In this document: one piece after another, positions 62,336 to 64,000 of the stretch
Layout of the letters: every line of letters starts with the position of its first letter
Numbering within the stretch: the first letter of the stretch is position 1
NCBI GenBank assembly: GCA_963773685.1
Contig: CAVZBY010000011.1
Location: 248,001 to 312,000 of the forward strand
Direction: 5' to 3'
Source: JALHVH01 sp963773685
GTDB taxonomy: Bacteria; Acidobacteriota; Aminicenantia; Aminicenantales; Saccharicenantaceae
Length of the DNA stretch: 64,000 nt
Translations under genes and position numbers: made by a program
Notes under the pieces: generated by a model
Told to the model about the DNA's origin: nothing
Seen by the model: the letters and a program-made list of their open reading frames with translations, nothing else
The model's database searches: none

Positions 62336-63905
62336 TTACTTTCTCAGGCCCCCCCGGCCTTCTTTATCCATGATCTTCTCGATGTCCTCGGACGACAGCC
62401 CCGAGGACGCCCGGACCTGGATCCTCTGTTGGCGCCCGGTGGCCTTGTCCTTGGCCGAGACCTTGACGATGCCGTCGGCGTCGATCTCGAACATGACGTC
62501 GATCTGGGGCACGCCCGCCGGCGCCGGCTCGATGCCGACGAGCTCGAACGTGGCCAGGGACTTGTTCTGCGAGGCGATGTCGTTCTCCCCCTGGAGGACA
62601 TGGACCCGGACCCGCCTCTGGTTGTGTTCGACCGTCGTGAACGCCTGGCTCTTCTTGACCGGGATGGTCGTATTCCGCTCGATGATCCTCTGGAAGGTGT
62701 CGCCCTTCCGTCTCGATGCCCAGGGAAAAGGGCGTGACGTCCAGGAGGAGGACCAGGTCGCTGATCTCGCCCTTCAGGATCCCCGACTGGATGGCGGCGC
62801 CCATGGCGACGATCTCGTCCGGATTGACGTGCTCGGCGGGCCTCTTGTTGAAGAACTTCGAGACCCGCTCCTTGATCATCGGCATGCGGGTCTGGCCGCC
62901 GACCAGGATGACCTCGCCGATGTTCTCCGGCCCGAGCCGGCCGTCCCCGAGAGCGCGCTCGATGAGGGGGATGGTCCGGTCGATCAGGTCGCCCGTCAGG
63001 TCCTCGAGGAGGCGGCGCGAAAGGATCCTCCGGATGTGCTTGGGCCCCGCCCCCTTGGCCGAAATGAAGGGCAGGTTGATCTCGGTCTCCGTCGTGAAGG
63101 ACAGCTCGCGCTTGGCCCGCTCGCAGGCCTCCTTGACCCTCTGGAGGGCGAGCTTGTCCTGAAAGACATCCGCTCCGCCTTCCTTGCGGAACTCGTCGAC
63201 GATCCACTCGACGATGCGGTTGTCGAAATCCTCTCCCCCCAGGTAGGAATCGCCGTTCGTCGCGAGGATGTGGAAGACGCCGTCGTTGATCTCGAGGAGG
63301 GTGACGTCGAACGTGCCGCCCCCCATGTCGTAGACCGCCGCCGTGACGTTCTTCTTCGTGTTCAGGCCGAACGCCAGGCTCGCGGCGGTCGGCTCGTTGA
63401 TCACGCGGAGGACGTTGAGCCCGCTGATCCGGCCCGCGTCCTTGGTGGCCTGCCGCTGGCTGTCGTTGAAGTGGGCGGGCACGGTGATGACCGCATCGGA
63501 GACGCTGTCGCCCAGGAAGGATTCGGCGCACGTCCGGAGATAATCCAGGATCATGGCCGAGATCTCCTGGGGCGTCAGGACCTGGGGATCGAGACCGATC
63601 ATGACGTCGCCGTTGGCGGCCTCGATCAGCCGGTAGGGGGTCCTCTGCCGGGCCGCGGTCACCTCCGGGGAGTTGAACTTGCGGCCGATCAGCCTCTTGA
63701 CCGCGAAGATGGTGTTCTCGGGGTTCGTCAGGGCCTGGCGCATGGCCAGGTTGCCGATCAGCCTCTCGCCCGAGGTCGTGAAGGAGACCACCGACGGGGT
63801 CGTCGGAAACCCTTCCAGGTTCGGGATGACGACGGGGCTCTCCCCGTCGAGATAGGCGACGCAGGAGTAGGTCGTGCCCAGATCGACCCCGATGACGCGT
63901 CCCAT
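62336..63905 (-). CDS. dnaK: chaperone DnaK lacking the helical lid, one frame break
   Basis: After removing one extra base near 62700-62706, this is a ~522-residue Hsp70: GVDLGTTYSCVAYLDG, VINEPTAASLAFGL, YDMGGGTFDVTLL and LVGGQTRMPMI in the nucleotide-binding domain, the linker LVLLLDVTPFSLGIE, and the beta substrate-binding domain to RASSGLSSEDIEKIMD. It then stops, ~115 residues shorter than E. coli DnaK; the whole alpha-helical lid and disordered tail are absent, and dnaJ starts 4 nt later, so no room exists for a frame-shifted lid. It sits in the standard grpE-dnaK-dnaJ order, 1 nt after grpE. Confidence 0.92.
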
Positions 63906-63906
63906 G

Positions 63907-64000
63907 CTAATCTTTCTTCGGGACGACGACCTTGACCAGGGCCGGCCGGAGCAGGCGGGAATGGAGCATGTAGCCTTTCTGAAGCACCTCGGCGATCTCG
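63907..64000 (-). CDS. grpE: nucleotide exchange factor GrpE, C-terminal fragment
   Basis: The last ~30 codons of grpE: VLQKGYMLHSRLLRPALVKV, the conserved beta-domain end of GrpE, then PKKD and stop, one base before the dnaK ATG. The rest lies beyond the right edge. GrpE releases ADP from DnaK. It defines a grpE-dnaK-dnaJ-rsmE-kinase operon. Confidence 0.9.
   Translation of the reverse strand, partial: EIAEVLQKGYMLHSRLLRPALVKVVVPKKD

Overview
The window is a GC-rich, densely packed bacterial chromosome segment with about 50 protein genes, one tRNA and one clearly less GC-rich, poorly coding patch. It is truncated at both ends: the tail of a GH57 branching enzyme on the left and the tail of grpE on the right. 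An outer-membrane porin ending in Phe, exported sulfatase- and amidohydrolase-type enzymes, a VPS10/BNR propeller protein, Tat-type export of TldD, a trypsin-TPR protein and an anaerobe-style corrinoid methyltransferase cassette point to a Gram-negative, probably anaerobic, peptide- and amino-acid-using organism. Acidobacteriota, perhaps the Aminicenantia lineage, is my best guess; this is inference from gene content, with no rRNA to confirm it.

Layout. 1-5.7 kb: glycogen metabolism (GH57 branching enzyme, glgC, a histidine kinase and single-domain response regulator, a galT-like gene, convergent glgA). 5.8-11.1 kb: housekeeping and nucleic-acid enzymes (Nudix, RlmI-type methyltransferase, PD-(D/E)XK nuclease, beta-CASP RNase) and small membrane proteins. 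11.2-18.1 kb: a six-gene minus-strand operon: APC transporter, RACo-like corrinoid reductive activator, homocysteine methyltransferase, corrinoid protein, MttB-family methyltransferase, MetH-reactivation-like protein. 18.1-24.5 kb: a repeat-rich divergent promoter region, a porin, three amidohydrolases and a PAS protein. 24.5-32.8 kb: sulfatase-TPR protein, TldD/PmbA pair, VPS10-like protein. 32.8-36.3 kb: lower-GC patch with parA/parB, repeats and decayed sequence. 36.3-41.8 kb: pterin-dependent methyltransferase plus metF, then Ku, LigD and a GemA (Mu Gp16-like) protein. 41.8-49.6 kb: racemase, rho, lon, clpX, clpP, tig, tRNA-Leu(UAG). 49.8-55.5 kb: protease-TPR protein, GT87 enzyme, membrane proteins, lipid kinase, lytic transglycosylase. 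55.6-64 kb: alaS, pilT, a Ser/Thr kinase, rsmE, dnaJ, dnaK, grpE.

The most interesting biology is the one-carbon set. The corrinoid operon, with the separate pterin-binding methyltransferase and MetF near 36-38 kb, supplies every functional module of cobalamin-dependent methionine synthase as a separate protein, plus an MttB enzyme that could feed methyl groups from a quaternary amine into the same corrinoid protein. Second is a DnaK that ends after the beta substrate-binding domain and lacks the helical lid. Third is a GemA-like protein behind Ku and LigD.

Caution: eight conserved genes (beta-CASP RNase, VPS10-like, metF, ligD, GT87, alaS, rsmE, dnaK) need 13 single-base frame corrections in total. 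Several are essential, so sequencing or assembly indels are the likeliest cause. These genes are annotated as one CDS each, with the break positions given.
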